Shown here: positions 10,755-19,439 of the stretch, piece after piece
How positions within the stretch are numbered: position 1 is the stretch's first letter
Layout: each line of letters opens with the position of its first letter
NCBI RefSeq assembly: GCF_017744395.1
Contig: NZ_JAGIBI010000003.1
Span: 124,001-188,000, forward strand
Reading direction: 5' to 3'
Origin: Herbaspirillum sp.
Lineage (GTDB): Bacteria > Pseudomonadota > Gammaproteobacteria > Burkholderiales > Burkholderiaceae_D
DNA: 64,000 nt
Notes under the pieces: model-generated
The model's input: only the letters and a program-made list of their open reading frames with translations
Databases searched by the model: none
What the model was told of the DNA's origin: nothing
Position numbers and translations under genes: made by a program

Positions 10755-11338
10755 TTGGTATTGGGAGCGGGCGCGGCGTCCTGCGGCAATGCCTGCTGGG
10801 ACGGTTTCTTTTGCGGATTGGAGGCGCGGTTGCCGCCCTGTTCGCCGCGGCGCTGGCCATGCGAAGGTCGCGCCAGGAAGCGCGACAGCTCTTGCAGCGC
10901 CTGCTGGTAAACCTCGCGCTTGAACTCGATCACCACGTCCAGCGGGACCCAGTAGTCGTGCCAGCGCCAGGCGTCGAATTCGGGATGCGACGTGCCGCGC
11001 AGGTTGACGTCGCAGTCGCGGCCGACCATGCGCAGCAGGAACCAGATCTGCTTCTGGCCGCGGTAATGGCCGCGCACTTCGCGCTTGATGAAATGGTCGG
11101 GGACTTCGTAGCGCAGCCAGTCGCGGGTGCGGCCGATGATTTTGACGTGCTCCGCGCGCAGGCCGATTTCCTCTTCCAGCTCGCGGAACATGGCTTGCTC
11201 GGGCGTCTCGCCGTGCTTGATGCCGCCTTGCGGAAATTGCCATGAATGCTCGCGCACCCGCTTGCCCCACCACACCTCGTTCTGGGCGTTGAGCAGGATG
11301 ATGCCGACGTTCGGGCGGAAGCCTTCTCGATCCAGCAT
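10751..11338 (-). CDS. rppH: RNA pyrophosphohydrolase
   Basis: Nudix hydrolase that removes pyrophosphate from the 5' end of mRNA and so starts RNase E-dependent decay. The protein starts [15 protein letters not shown] and has a full Nudix box (about 38-60: GG, E43, then REL-EE-G). Length is 195 residues; the last ~35 residues are a basic, Gln/Pro-rich tail not needed for catalysis. ATG at 11338 is supported by TGAGG seven bases upstream and by homology; the frame stays open 21 codons further up but without a ribosome site. It is divergent from proS, the usual neighbour in betaproteobacteria. Confidence 0.95.
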   Translation of the reverse strand: MLDREGFRPNVGIILLNAQNEVWWGKRVREHSWQFPQGGIKHGETPEQAMFRELEEEIGLRAEHVKIIGRTRDWLRYEVPDHFIKREVRGHYRGQKQIWFLLRMVGRDCDVNLRGTSHPEFDAWRWHDYWVPLDVVIEFKREVYQQALQELSRFLARPSHGQRRGEQGGNRASNPQKKPSQQALPQDAAPAPNTK

Positions 11339-11566
11339 GGTGTACCTCAAAACTTTCTGCGGCTGGACGACCCTCTCAGGCGGACTCGTGCGACGGGGCA
11401 CGCGGCCGTGAATGCCGACGCGGCAAGCGCATCAGGAGCAATTTCCCCGGCGTGCGGATGTCATCGTAACAAGGACCAATTCTGCAAAGAGTGGGTGCAT
11501 CAGCCAGCTAATCCTTTAAAATTACATCGATTATAACCCTCCTCTTTTTAAAAAGAACCGACCGTC

Positions 11567-13294
11567 ATGCGCGCCTCACGTTTTTTTATTTCCACCCTGA
11601 AAGAAGCTCCTTCCGACGCTGAAATCGTCAGCCACAAGCTGATGATGCGGGCCGGGATGATCAAACGCCTCGGCGCCGGCATCTACACTTACATGCCGAT
11701 GGGGCTGCGCGTGATCCGCAAGGTCGAGGCCATCGTGCGCGAGGAAATGAACCGCGCCGGCGCCATCGAACTGCTGATGCCGGTGGTGCAGCCGGCCGAG
11801 CTGTGGCAGGAAACCGGGCGCTGGAACAAGATGGGCGCCGAGCTGATGCGCGTGAAGGACCGCCACGGCCGCGACTTCGCCATCCAGCCGACCTCGGAAG
11901 AAGTGGTGACCGACGTCGCCCGCACCGAGCTGCGCAGCTACAAGCAGCTGCCGGTCAACTTCTACCATATCCAGACCAAGTTCCGCGACGAGCGCCGCCC
12001 GCGCTTCGGCCTGATGCGCGGCCGCGAATTCACGATGAAGGACGCCTACTCCTTCGACCGCGACGTGGACGGCCTGAAGAAGTCCTACCAGGCCATGTAC
12101 GACGCCTACGTGCGCATCTTCACCCGCTTCGGCCTGGAGTTCCGCGCGGTGGCGGCCGACAACGGCGCCATCGGCGGCTCCGGCTCGCATGAGTTCCACG
12201 TCATCGCCGCCACCGGCGAAGATGCGCTGGTGTACTGCCCGACTTCCGACTACGCCGCCAACATGGAAGCGGCCGAGGCATTGGCCATCGACAGCGCGCG
12301 TCCGGCCGCCAAGGAAGAACTGAAGAAGACCCCGACCCCGGGCAAGTCCAAGTGCGAAGCCGTGGCCGAGCTGCTGGGCCTGCCGCTGGCGCGCACCGTT
12401 AAGTCCATTGTGCTGGCGGTGGATCACGAAGACCCGGCCAAGAAGGAAATCTGGCTGCTGCTGCTGCGCGGCGACCATGAATTGAACGAGGTCAAGGCCA
12501 GCAAGATCCCCGGTCTGGGCACTTACCGCTTCGCCAACGAAGGCGAGATCGTCGAATGGTTCGGCACCACGCCGGGCTACCTGGGCCCGATCGGCACCAA
12601 GAAGCCGGTCAAGGTGGTGGCCGACCGCACCGTGGCCAACATGGCCGATTTCGTCTGCGGCGCCAACGACGCCGATTTCCACTACACCGGCGCCAACTGG
12701 GGCCGCGACCTGCCCGAGCCGCAGGTGGCCGATATCCGCAACGTGGTCGAAGGCGACGCCTCGCCGGATGGCTGTGGCGTGCTGGCGATCCAGCGCGGCA
12801 TCGAAGTGGGCCACGTGTTCCAGCTCGGCACCACCTATTCGGAATCGATGAAGGCGACCTACCTGGACGAAGCCGGCAAGCCGCAGCCGCTGGTGATGGG
12901 CTGCTACGGCATCGGCGTGACCCGCATCCTGGGCGCGGCCATCGAGCAGAACTTCGACGAGCGCGGCATCATCTGGCCGGCTTCCATCGCGCCGTTCCAG
13001 GTGGTGCTGTGCCCGATGGGCTACGACCGCAGCGAAGCGGTCAAGACCGAGATCGACAAGCTGTACGAGCAACTTACCGCCGCCGGCGTGGACGTGGTGC
13101 TGGACGACCGCGGCGAGCGCCCGGGCGCGATGTTTGCGGACTGGGAACTGATCGGCGTGCCGCACCGCATCGTGGTGGGCGACCGCGGCCTGAAGGACGG
13201 CAACGTCGAATACCAGGGCCGCCGCGATACCGAAGCGACCCAGGTGCCGCTGGCCGATGCGCTGGCCTTCATCAAGGGCAAGCTGGCGGCCTGA
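11567..13294 (+). CDS. proS: Prolyl-tRNA synthetase
   Basis: Class II aminoacyl-tRNA synthetase that charges tRNA-Pro. At 575 residues it is the bacterial type with the ~180-residue INS editing domain inserted between motifs 2 and 3 (about 225-405), which removes mis-charged alanine. Motif 2 ([21 protein letters not shown]) and motif 3 ([13 protein letters not shown]) are clear, followed by the anticodon-binding domain. The ATG at 11567 lacks a strong ribosome site. It ends at a good terminator. Confidence 0.98.
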   Translation: MRASRFFISTLKEAPSDAEIVSHKLMMRAGMIKRLGAGIYTYMPMGLRVIRKVEAIVREEMNRAGAIELLMPVVQPAELWQETGRWNKMGAELMRVKDRHGRDFAIQPTSEEVVTDVARTELRSYKQLPVNFYHIQTKFRDERRPRFGLMRGREFTMKDAYSFDRDVDGLKKSYQAMYDAYVRIFTRFGLEFRAVAADNGAIGGSGSHEFHVIAATGEDALVYCPTSDYAANMEAAEALAIDSARPAAKEELKKTPTPGKSKCEAVAELLGLPLARTVKSIVLAVDHEDPAKKEIWLLLLRGDHELNEVKASKIPGLGTYRFANEGEIVEWFGTTPGYLGPIGTKKPVKVVADRTVANMADFVCGANDADFHYTGANWGRDLPEPQVADIRNVVEGDASPDGCGVLAIQRGIEVGHVFQLGTTYSESMKATYLDEAGKPQPLVMGCYGIGVTRILGAAIEQNFDERGIIWPASIAPFQVVLCPMGYDRSEAVKTEIDKLYEQLTAAGVDVVLDDRGERPGAMFADWELIGVPHRIVVGDRGLKDGNVEYQGRRDTEATQVPLADALAFIKGKLAA

Positions 13295-13316
13295 TCCATA
13301 CGGATGCACCAATGAG

Positions 13317-13353
13317 GAAAGGCGGATGCCATCGGCATCCGCCTTTCTTTTTC
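13317..13353 (+). terminator. Terminator of proS
   Basis: A 14-bp perfect stem (13317-13330 with 13334-13347, GAAAGGCGGATGCC) and a 3-nt loop, followed by a T-rich tail. The minus-strand A/T context is weaker, so it mainly serves proS. Confidence 0.85.
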
Positions 13354-13404
13354 GCCTGCCGTACGCCGTTAGCGTTAGCCGCTTGCGCGCTGCTTATGCG
13401 CAGC

Positions 13405-13827
13405 TCATTGGTTGGCGTCCGGCTTGCCCGGGATGATGGTGACGGTCTCGCGGTAGATGCCGCCCTCGCGCACACTGCCATCGGCGATGCCGCCGCCGTT
13501 CATGCGCTTTTCACAATCGACGCGGTTGATCTGGGGCAAGCCTTCGCAGCGCTTCATGGCGTTCTCTTTCAGTTGCGCCGCGCTGGGGGCGGACAGCTCG
13601 CCACGCGCGGCGGCCGCTTTGGCGGCGCCGGCTTCGCGCAGGCAGGTTGCCTTGTCCTCGGTGGATGTGCCGTTGCTGCAAGCCGTCTTTTCGGCCTGGT
13701 ACTGCGTATCTGCTTGCGCGCGGCCTTTGTTGGCGGCCAGGCTGCCGCCGGCCAGCAAGAGGCCGCAGGCCGCGAAGCCGATGCAGGCGAGGTTGCGTAC
13801 GCTTGAAACGGATTGTGTGAATGTCAT
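13405..13827 (-). CDS. Small secreted protein of unknown function
   Basis: A 140-residue protein I do not recognise as a named family. It has a clear signal peptide (basic start, then IGFAACGLLLAGGSLAA). The mature part is Ala/Lys-rich and has four cysteines in two pairs (KTAC...ATC and KRC...DC), consistent with two disulfides in the periplasm. The centre contains CLREAGAAKAAAARGEL, a motif I associate with several uncharacterised Burkholderiales secreted proteins. ATG at 13827 follows AAGGGG with 8-base spacing. It is a single-gene unit convergent with proS. Confidence 0.7.
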   Translation of the reverse strand: MTFTQSVSSVRNLACIGFAACGLLLAGGSLAANKGRAQADTQYQAEKTACSNGTSTEDKATCLREAGAAKAAAARGELSAPSAAQLKENAMKRCEGLPQINRVDCEKRMNGGGIADGSVREGGIYRETVTIIPGKPDANQ

Positions 13828-13964
13828 GTTATCGCCCCTTGAAGTAGTGAGTGATATTTTCTAGACAGAGGCGCCGCTGGCAAAGTTCAGCGCGGACGGG
13901 GAATTGTCCGACGGCCATTTCCTACGCGCGGGCCGGTCATATTGTCGCGGAACGCTTTGGCGAC

Positions 13965-14006
13965 GCAAACAAAAACGCCCGCGTGGAAGCGGGCGTTTTT
14001 GTTTGC
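13965..14006. terminator. Terminator downstream of the SWIB gene
   Basis: A perfect 18-bp inverted repeat (13965-13982 with 13989-14006) with a 6-nt loop. A and T runs within the arms make it usable on both strands; the obvious client is the minus-strand SWIB gene ending at 14041. Confidence 0.9.
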
Positions 14007-14040
14007 AAGTGCCTTGCAAACAGTGCGGCCGGGCCGGGAA

Positions 14041-14514
14041 TCAGCTCAGGTGCGCCGAAATCAGCTTGGTCATCTCGAACATGGTGACCTGCTTCTTGCC
14101 GCCGAAGATGGCCTTGAGCTTGTCATCGGCATCGATGTTGCGCTTGTTCTCGGCGTTCTGCAGCTTGTGCTTCTTGATGTATTCCCACACCTTCTTGGTG
14201 ACTTCGGTGCGCGGCAGCGGCTTTGAGCCGACCACTTCGCCCAGTGCTGCCGAGGGTGTCAGGGGCTTCATGAAAGCGGCGTTGGGAGTGCGCTTTGCCG
14301 CGGGTTTCTTTGCCGTCGGCTTGGTGGCCGGTTTTGCTGCTGCCTTCTTGGGTGCTGCTTTCGGAGCTGCCTTTGCTGCGGGCTTCTTTGCCGCCGGCTT
14401 GGCGGCTGCCTTGGGCGCTGCGGCCTTGGCTGCAGGCTTCTTGGCGGCTGGTTTGGCTGCGGGTTTTGCTGCTGGCTTCTTTGCTGCGGCTGCTGGTTTT
14501 TTTGCTGTGGCCAT
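14041..14514 (-). CDS. SWIB/MDM2 domain protein with histone H1-like N-terminal tail
   Basis: A 157-residue protein in two parts. Residues 1-77 are almost only Lys, Ala and Pro (repeats of AAKKPAAKPAAK), a disordered basic tail like histone H1 that should bind DNA non-specifically. Residues ~78-157 form a SWIB domain (LTPSAALGEVVGSKPLPRTEVTKKVW, then IKKHKLQ, and a C-terminal KLIS), a fold known from chromatin-remodelling complexes and from chlamydial and some proteobacterial proteins. GAGGAG lies 8 bases before the ATG. The role is probably nucleoid organisation; it may partner with the larger histone-like protein at 26410. It is preceded by a 450-bp non-coding region. Confidence 0.9.
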   Translation of the reverse strand: MATAKKPAAAAKKPAAKPAAKPAAKKPAAKAAAPKAAAKPAAKKPAAKAAPKAAPKKAAAKPATKPTAKKPAAKRTPNAAFMKPLTPSAALGEVVGSKPLPRTEVTKKVWEYIKKHKLQNAENKRNIDADDKLKAIFGGKKQVTMFEMTKLISAHLS

Positions 14515-14961
14515 CTGAAAGACTCCTCGACAAGGAATGAGTTGGATGCGTCAATCACGCATCGCTAATAGTGGTGCGGTTTGCACGGCCACGCAAGTAT
14601 TTTTTACGGGTTTTCCCCGTAAAACGGCGAGGAAACAACGGGCCTGTGGGGTTGGCCGTCAAGCCGCGCCGGTAAAGGGATCGCGGCGGATCGCCGGGCA
14701 CCGCGAAAGGCGTTTCTTTGCGCGATGAGCAAGCATCATGAAGTGAGGTAAAACGGCCGGTTTCTTTGCCGTTTTCCGATGGCGCAAAGGTGTTTCCCGA
14801 CTGTTGGAGGCCGGAGCGGCAAGAAGGAGTGAGGGAAAAAGGAGAGGGAAGCGCCCCGGCGGCGCTGAAAGCCGCCGGGAGAAATGGGCGAAACGGGAGA
14901 AACGGGAGAAACGGGAGAAACGGGAGAAACGGGAGAAACGGGAGAAACGGAAGCGATGGAA
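14515..14961. other. Non-coding region between the SWIB gene and ffh
   Basis: 447 bases without a credible gene. It holds the SWIB ribosome site (14523-14528), a 9-bp hairpin TTTTACGGG/CCCGTAAAA (14602-14610 with 14616-14624), a second AAAACGGC/GCCGTTTT pair (14750-14757 with 14768-14775), and the 9-bp tandem repeat next to the ffh stop. No clear promoter could be fixed for the SWIB gene. Confidence 0.6.
14886..14948. repeat. 9-bp tandem repeat (GGGAGAAAC)
   Basis: Six exact head-to-tail copies of GGGAGAAAC (14895-14948) preceded by one variant copy GGGCGAAAC. The array lies 13 bp beyond the ffh stop codon, in its 3' untranslated region. Copy number is likely to vary between strains. Confidence 0.95.
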
Positions 14962-16329
14962 TCAGCGCATGCCGGGCAGCATGCCCTTCATGTTGCGCAT
15001 CATCTTCATCATGCCGCCGCCCTTGAGCTTCTTCATCATCGATTGCATCTGCTCGAACTGCGACAGCATGCGGTTAACTTCCTGCACCTGGACGCCGGCG
15101 CCGGCGGCGATGCGGCGCTTGCGCGCGGCCTTGATCAGTTCCGGCTTGGCGCGCTCGGCCGGCGTCATCGAGTTGATGATGCCTTCCATGCGGCGCACGT
15201 TCTTTTCCGCCTGGTCCATGTTGGCGTTGCCGGCGGCCTGTTGCATCTGGGCCGGCAGCTTGTCGAGCAGGCCGGACAGGCCGCCCATCTTCTTCATCTG
15301 CGAGAGTTGCGCCTTGAAGTCGTTCAGGTCGAACTTGCCGCCGCCCTTGATCTTGTTGGCCAGGCCTTCCGCGGCCGCCATGTCCACGCCCTTGCGCGCT
15401 TCCTCGACCAGCGCCAGGATGTCGCCCATGCCGAGGATGCGGTTGGCCATGCGCGCGGGATCGAAGGCTTCCAGGCCGTCCAGCTTCTCGGCCACGCCGG
15501 CGAACTTGATCGGCTTGCCGGTGATGTGGCGCACCGACAGCGCGGCGCCGCCGCGCGAATCGCCGTCCAGCTTGGTCAGCACGATGCCGGTCAGCGGCAG
15601 CGCGTCGCTGAAGGCCTTGGCGGTGTTGATGGCGTCCTGGCCCAGCATGGCGTCGACCACGAACAGGGTTTCGATCGGCTTGACGGCGGCATGCACGGCG
15701 CGGATCTCATCCATCATGACCTGGTCGATGCCCAGGCGGCCGGCGGTGTCGATGATCAGCACTTCATGGTGGTGCTTCTTGGCGTAGTCCAGCGCGGACA
15801 GGGCGATGTCGACCGGCTTGTCGCTGGTCTGGGTCGGGAAGAAGTCGGCGCCGGCCTGGCCGGTCACGGTTTCCAGCTGGCCGATCGCGGCCGGGCGGTA
15901 GACGTCGGCGGAGACGGTCAGGACCTTTTTCTTCTTGGTCTCGCGCAGGTACTTGGCCAGCTTGCCGACGGTGGTGGTTTTACCGGCGCCCTGCAGGCCG
16001 GCCATCAGGATGATCGCCGGCGGCTGGGTGGCGAAGCTGAGCTGCGAGGCTTCCGGCCCGAGGTCGGCGCCCATCAGGCTGGCCAGTTCGCGCTGCACCA
16101 CGCCGACCAGGGCCTGGCCGGGGGTGAGCGAGCCGATCACTTCCTCGCCCAGCGCCTTTTCCTTCACCTTGGCGATGAATTCGCGCACGGCGGGCAGGGC
16201 GACGTCGGCCTCCAGCAGGGCCAGGCGCACTTCGCGCAGCATCTCGGCGGTGTTCGATTCGGTCAGGCGCGCCTCGCCGCGCATGGTTTTGACGACTTTG
16301 GCGAGGCGTTGGGTCAGGTTGTCTAGCAT
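14962..16329 (-). CDS. ffh: Signal recognition particle protein Ffh
   Basis: SRP54 GTPase that binds signal sequences and 4.5S RNA and delivers ribosomes to FtsY at the inner membrane. The 455 residues include the N domain (1-~90), the G domain with G1 GLQGAGKTTT, DTAGR and TKLDGD, and the methionine-rich M domain (about 300-455) ending in KLKGGGMMKMMRNMKGMLPGMR-like sequence. The ATG at 16329 gives the standard MLDNLTQRLAKVVKTMRG start. It is usually divergent from the ccsA-like gene; here a three-gene ABC importer lies between them. Confidence 0.98.
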   Translation of the reverse strand: MLDNLTQRLAKVVKTMRGEARLTESNTAEMLREVRLALLEADVALPAVREFIAKVKEKALGEEVIGSLTPGQALVGVVQRELASLMGADLGPEASQLSFATQPPAIILMAGLQGAGKTTTVGKLAKYLRETKKKKVLTVSADVYRPAAIGQLETVTGQAGADFFPTQTSDKPVDIALSALDYAKKHHHEVLIIDTAGRLGIDQVMMDEIRAVHAAVKPIETLFVVDAMLGQDAINTAKAFSDALPLTGIVLTKLDGDSRGGAALSVRHITGKPIKFAGVAEKLDGLEAFDPARMANRILGMGDILALVEEARKGVDMAAAEGLANKIKGGGKFDLNDFKAQLSQMKKMGGLSGLLDKLPAQMQQAAGNANMDQAEKNVRRMEGIINSMTPAERAKPELIKAARKRRIAAGAGVQVQEVNRMLSQFEQMQSMMKKLKGGGMMKMMRNMKGMLPGMR

Positions 16330-16638
16330 GGTGATATCTGCAAATGAGTGGGCTGTCGCCGCCGCAAACGGGATGCGGGCGGCATGGCAGCGGGCAATCC
16401 TGCATTTTAACCGATCGGCCGCCCCGCACCTGCGCCGCAGGTATTGTCCACATCGTGGTTGTAAGGGAAATTCACAGCTTGTCCTGCAGGCGGACTTTGT
16501 GTATACATTTGGCCTGAATTTCCGGGCGCAATAAAAACAAAGAAAACAAAAGCCGAGGAGTAGCAGCGGCAACCCATCGAAACCGCCTGAGCGCGCCGGC
16601 CGACGGAACAATAAACACACATAACGAGGAGAGTGGAA
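16330..16638. other. Divergent promoter region between ffh and the ABC importer
   Basis: 309 bases without a gene. On the plus strand it contains the candidate importer promoter and TGTATACA operator (16479-16507), a ~130-nt leader rich in A, and the GAGGAG ribosome site at 16626-16631. I see no confident ffh promoter on the minus strand. Confidence 0.6.
16479..16507 (+). promoter_or_regulatory. Candidate promoter with TGTATACA operator for the ABC importer
   Basis: TTGTCC (16479-16484), a 17-bp spacer and TATACA (16502-16507). The -10 element is embedded in the perfect palindrome TGTATACA (16500-16507). Sites of this kind are typical of GntR-family (FadR-type) repressors, which would block the promoter here. 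The regulator itself is not in the window. Confidence 0.5.
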
Positions 16639-17598
16639 ATGCAAAGGAAACTGATTGCAATGGCCCTGCTGGCGAGCGCCGGTTTTGCGGCTTCCAGCCA
16701 GGCGGCCGACGATGTGATCCGCCTGGGCAACCTGAAGTTCGCCCACTATGGCGCGGTGTCCTATATCAAGGAAATCGCCCCCAAGTGCGGCATCAAGGTC
16801 GATGAAAAAGTCTTTCCCAAGGGCCCCGACGTGATGCAGGGCATCCTGGCGGGCGAACTGGATGTGGGCACCACCGCGTCCGAAGCCGCCATCTCGGGCC
16901 GCGCCAACGGCGCCCCGATCTATGTGGTGGCCGGTTTCGCCAAGGGCGGCGCGCGCCTGGTGGCGGGCAAGGATTCCGGCATCAAGTCGGTCAAGGACCT
17001 GAAGGGCAAGAAGGTCGGCGTGACCCGCGGCGGTATCCATGAAGTGCTGCTGGACGCCGAACTGGGCCAGAACGGCCTGACCGCCAAGGACGTGACCATC
17101 GTCTACCTGGCCTTTGCCGACCTCAACCAGGCGCTGCTGGGCAAGAACATCGACGCCATGATGCAGAGCGAACCGCAGTCCTCGCAGGCGATCAACAAGG
17201 GCTTCGGCGTGGAAGTGATGAAGCCCTACGACACCCCGATCGGCGAACCGTACCGCACCATGGTGATGACCGAGAAGTTCTACAAGGAGAAGCGCCCGCT
17301 GGCCGAGAAGTTCATGCGCTGCTTCCTGGAAGCCACCAAGACCTTCATCGACAAGCCGGAAGTGGCCGAGAAGTATGTGCGTGAAGTGATCTTCAAGAAC
17401 CAGATCACCAAGGAAGACTTCTACGACGCCATCGGCAACTCGCCCTACGCCTACGACATCACGGCCGAGCATATCCAGGTCACCACCGACACCATGGCCA
17501 AGTACGGCACCGGCAAGATGGCCAAGCCGCCGCTGGCCAAGGATTGGGTGAAGACCGACCTGCTGGAGCAGGCCAAGAAGAGCATGAACCTCAAGTAA
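16639..17598 (+). CDS. NitT/TauT-type ABC transporter substrate-binding protein
   Basis: Periplasmic binding protein of the NMT1/SsuA-like family, 319 residues. A signal peptide (MQRKLIAMALLASAGFAASSQA) is followed by two lobes; LAGELDVGTTASEAAI and LKGKKVGVTRGGIHEVLL are typical of the group. ATG at 16639 is preferred because GAGGAG lies seven bases before it; the GTG six bases upstream would be too close. It opens a tight three-gene importer operon. Family members bind sulfonates, nitrate, taurine, pyrimidine precursors and other small anions or heterocycles; sequence alone does not tell which. Confidence 0.9.
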   Translation: MQRKLIAMALLASAGFAASSQAADDVIRLGNLKFAHYGAVSYIKEIAPKCGIKVDEKVFPKGPDVMQGILAGELDVGTTASEAAISGRANGAPIYVVAGFAKGGARLVAGKDSGIKSVKDLKGKKVGVTRGGIHEVLLDAELGQNGLTAKDVTIVYLAFADLNQALLGKNIDAMMQSEPQSSQAINKGFGVEVMKPYDTPIGEPYRTMVMTEKFYKEKRPLAEKFMRCFLEATKTFIDKPEVAEKYVREVIFKNQITKEDFYDAIGNSPYAYDITAEHIQVTTDTMAKYGTGKMAKPPLAKDWVKTDLLEQAKKSMNLK

Positions 17599-17615
17599 CC
17601 AGGCAAGGAAGTCCG

Positions 17616-18437
17616 ATGGCAAAACAGAAGAACGGGAGCGTCCTGCAAGGGCTGCTGGTGCCGCTGCTGGTGGTGGCGTTCTGGGAGGGCGCGTCCCGCG
17701 CGGGCTGGATCAATCCGCAGATCCTGCCGTCGCCCTGGGCGGTGCTGCACAAGTGGTACGAATATGCGACGCCGGCCAAGGCGTACGACTCTGCCGACGG
17801 CAGCTGGCTGGCCTGGGCCTTTTCCGGCGAACTGGTGATGGATGCCATCGGCAGCCTGTACCGTGTGGTGGCCGGTTTCCTGATCGGCGCCGGCCTGGCG
17901 CTGCCGCTGGGCCTCCTGATGGGTTCCAGCCAGCGCGTCTACGGCCTGATGAACCTGACCGTGCAGGTGGTCCGCCCGATCCCGCCGATCGCCTACATCC
18001 CGTTGGCGATCCTGTGGTTCGGGCTGGGCAACCCGCCGGCGCTGTTCCTGATCTCGCTGGGGGCGTTCTTCCCGGTGCTGATGAATACCATCGCCGGCGT
18101 GCGCCAGGTTGACAGCATCTACCTGCGCGCGGCGCGCAACCTCGGCGCCAGCCAGACCACCCTGTTCCTGCGGGTGATGCTGCCGGCGGCGGTGCCTTAC
18201 ATCCTGTCGGGCGTGCGCATCGGCATCGGCACCGCCTTCATCGTGGTGATCGTGGCCGAGATGATTGCGGTCAGCAACGGCCTGGGTTTCCGCATCATGG
18301 AGGCGCGCGAGTATTTCTGGTCGGACAAGATCATCGCCGGCATGATCACCATCGGCCTGTTGGGCCTGGCGATCGACCTCGGCATGAGCCGCCTGAACAA
18401 CTATATGCTGCGCTGGCACCGCGGGCTGGAGAACTGA
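17616..18437 (+). CDS. ABC transporter permease (NitT/TauT type)
   Basis: Inner-membrane permease of the BPD_transp_1 fold, 273 residues, six hydrophobic segments. The EAA-like cytoplasmic loop that contacts the ATPase is visible (RAARNLGASQTTLFLRVMLPAAVPYILSG). ATG at 17616 follows AAGGAAG; the open frame extends upstream into the previous gene but has no start signal. It lies 17 bp after the binding-protein gene and 1 bp before the ATPase gene, so the three form one operon. Confidence 0.93.
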   Translation: MAKQKNGSVLQGLLVPLLVVAFWEGASRAGWINPQILPSPWAVLHKWYEYATPAKAYDSADGSWLAWAFSGELVMDAIGSLYRVVAGFLIGAGLALPLGLLMGSSQRVYGLMNLTVQVVRPIPPIAYIPLAILWFGLGNPPALFLISLGAFFPVLMNTIAGVRQVDSIYLRAARNLGASQTTLFLRVMLPAAVPYILSGVRIGIGTAFIVVIVAEMIAVSNGLGFRIMEAREYFWSDKIIAGMITIGLLGLAIDLGMSRLNNYMLRWHRGLEN

Positions 18438-18438
18438 G

Positions 18439-19248
18439 ATGAGCACGAATACTTCTTCGCCCCAGATCCATATCTTGGGCGTCAACAAGGTCTTCAAGAC
18501 CGACGACCGCGAGGTCGTGGCCCTGAAGGACATCAACCTCGACATCCCCGACGGCCAGTTCGTCTGCCTGCTGGGGCCTTCGGGCTGCGGCAAGTCGACG
18601 CTGTTGAACGCCATCGCCGGCTTCGCGCTGCCGTCTTCGGGCAGCATCACCACCGGCGGCAAGCTGGTGGAGGAGCCTGGCCCGGACCGCGGCATGGTGT
18701 TCCAGGAATACGCGTTGTTCCCGTGGATGACGGTGGAGCAGAACGTCGCCTTCGGCCTGGAGATCAAGGGCACGCCCAAGGCCGAGATCGCCGCGCGCGT
18801 GACCCAGCTGCTGGACAAGCTGGGCCTGATCGACTTCCGCAGCCGCTTCCCCAAGGACCTGTCCGGCGGCATGCGCCAGCGGGTGGCGATCGCCCGCGTG
18901 CTGGCGCTGGACTCGCCCATCATGCTGATGGACGAGCCTTTCGGCGCGCTCGATGCCCTGACCCGCCGCAACCTGCAGGACGAGCTGCTGCGCATCTGGG
19001 ATGAATTCAGGAAGACCATCGTCTTCGTCACCCACAGCATCGAGGAGGCGATCTACCTGGCCGACCGCATCGTGGTGATGACCTACCGTCCCGGCACCAT
19101 CAAGCGCGACATGCTGGTCACGCTGCCGCGCCTGCGCGACCCGGCCGATCCCGAGTTCAACGCCCTGAAGCGCGAACTCGGCCAGTTGGTGATGGAAGAG
19201 CAGCAGCGCCACCACAATGCGGAGATGAAGGCGGCGGCGGTCGACTGA
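18439..19248 (+). CDS. ABC transporter ATP-binding protein (NitT/TauT type)
   Basis: ATPase subunit, 269 residues. Walker A GPSGCGKST is at 46-54, the signature LSGGMRQR at 141-148, Walker B IMLMDEP at 161-167 and the switch His at 199 (THSIEEA). This is the SsuB/TauB/NrtD-like subfamily. It begins one base after the permease stop (TGAGATG), so translation is coupled. A terminator follows 20 bp downstream. Confidence 0.95.
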   Translation: MSTNTSSPQIHILGVNKVFKTDDREVVALKDINLDIPDGQFVCLLGPSGCGKSTLLNAIAGFALPSSGSITTGGKLVEEPGPDRGMVFQEYALFPWMTVEQNVAFGLEIKGTPKAEIAARVTQLLDKLGLIDFRSRFPKDLSGGMRQRVAIARVLALDSPIMLMDEPFGALDALTRRNLQDELLRIWDEFRKTIVFVTHSIEEAIYLADRIVVMTYRPGTIKRDMLVTLPRLRDPADPEFNALKRELGQLVMEEQQRHHNAEMKAAAVD

Positions 19249-19269
19249 TCCGTTGGCAGCGGCATCCGG

Positions 19270-19300
19270 ACACGGCAGGTTTTCCTGCCGTGTTTCGTTT
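19270..19300 (+). terminator. Terminator of the ABC importer operon
   Basis: ACACGGCAGG (19270-19279) pairs with CCTGCCGTGT (19284-19293) around TTTT, followed by TTCGTTT. Confidence 0.85.
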
Positions 19301-19361
19301 GGGCGTGTAAAATGCGCGCCCCGCCCGCCATCAGGGGCGGATCTGGGGTTCCGGGCATTCG

Positions 19362-19377
19362 CCTCTATATATAGAGG
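19362..19377. promoter_or_regulatory. Perfect 16-bp palindrome upstream of the CcsA-like gene
   Basis: CCTCTATATATAGAGG is a perfect palindrome 62 bp before the ATG of the CcsA-like gene. It could be an operator or contain a promoter element (TATATA). No regulator can be named. Confidence 0.5.
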
Positions 19378-19439
19378 GGATGCTTTTCGCGCCCGGCCGC
19401 GGCACAAGGGCGCGGCCTGACATGGTGTAAACTTAGCCG

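Noticed and set aside
11576-13312. Long reading frame antisense to proS
   Set aside because: Same cause; proS is clear on the plus strand.
14884-16326. Frame starting with a GET-GET-GET repeat and running antisense through ffh
   Set aside because: The repeat is the 9-bp minisatellite read in frame and the rest is a shadow of ffh; no ribosome site or homology.
16330-17622. Minus-strand extension upstream of ffh
   Set aside because: Open frame only because it is antisense to the importer binding protein; ffh starts at the conserved MLDNLTQ.
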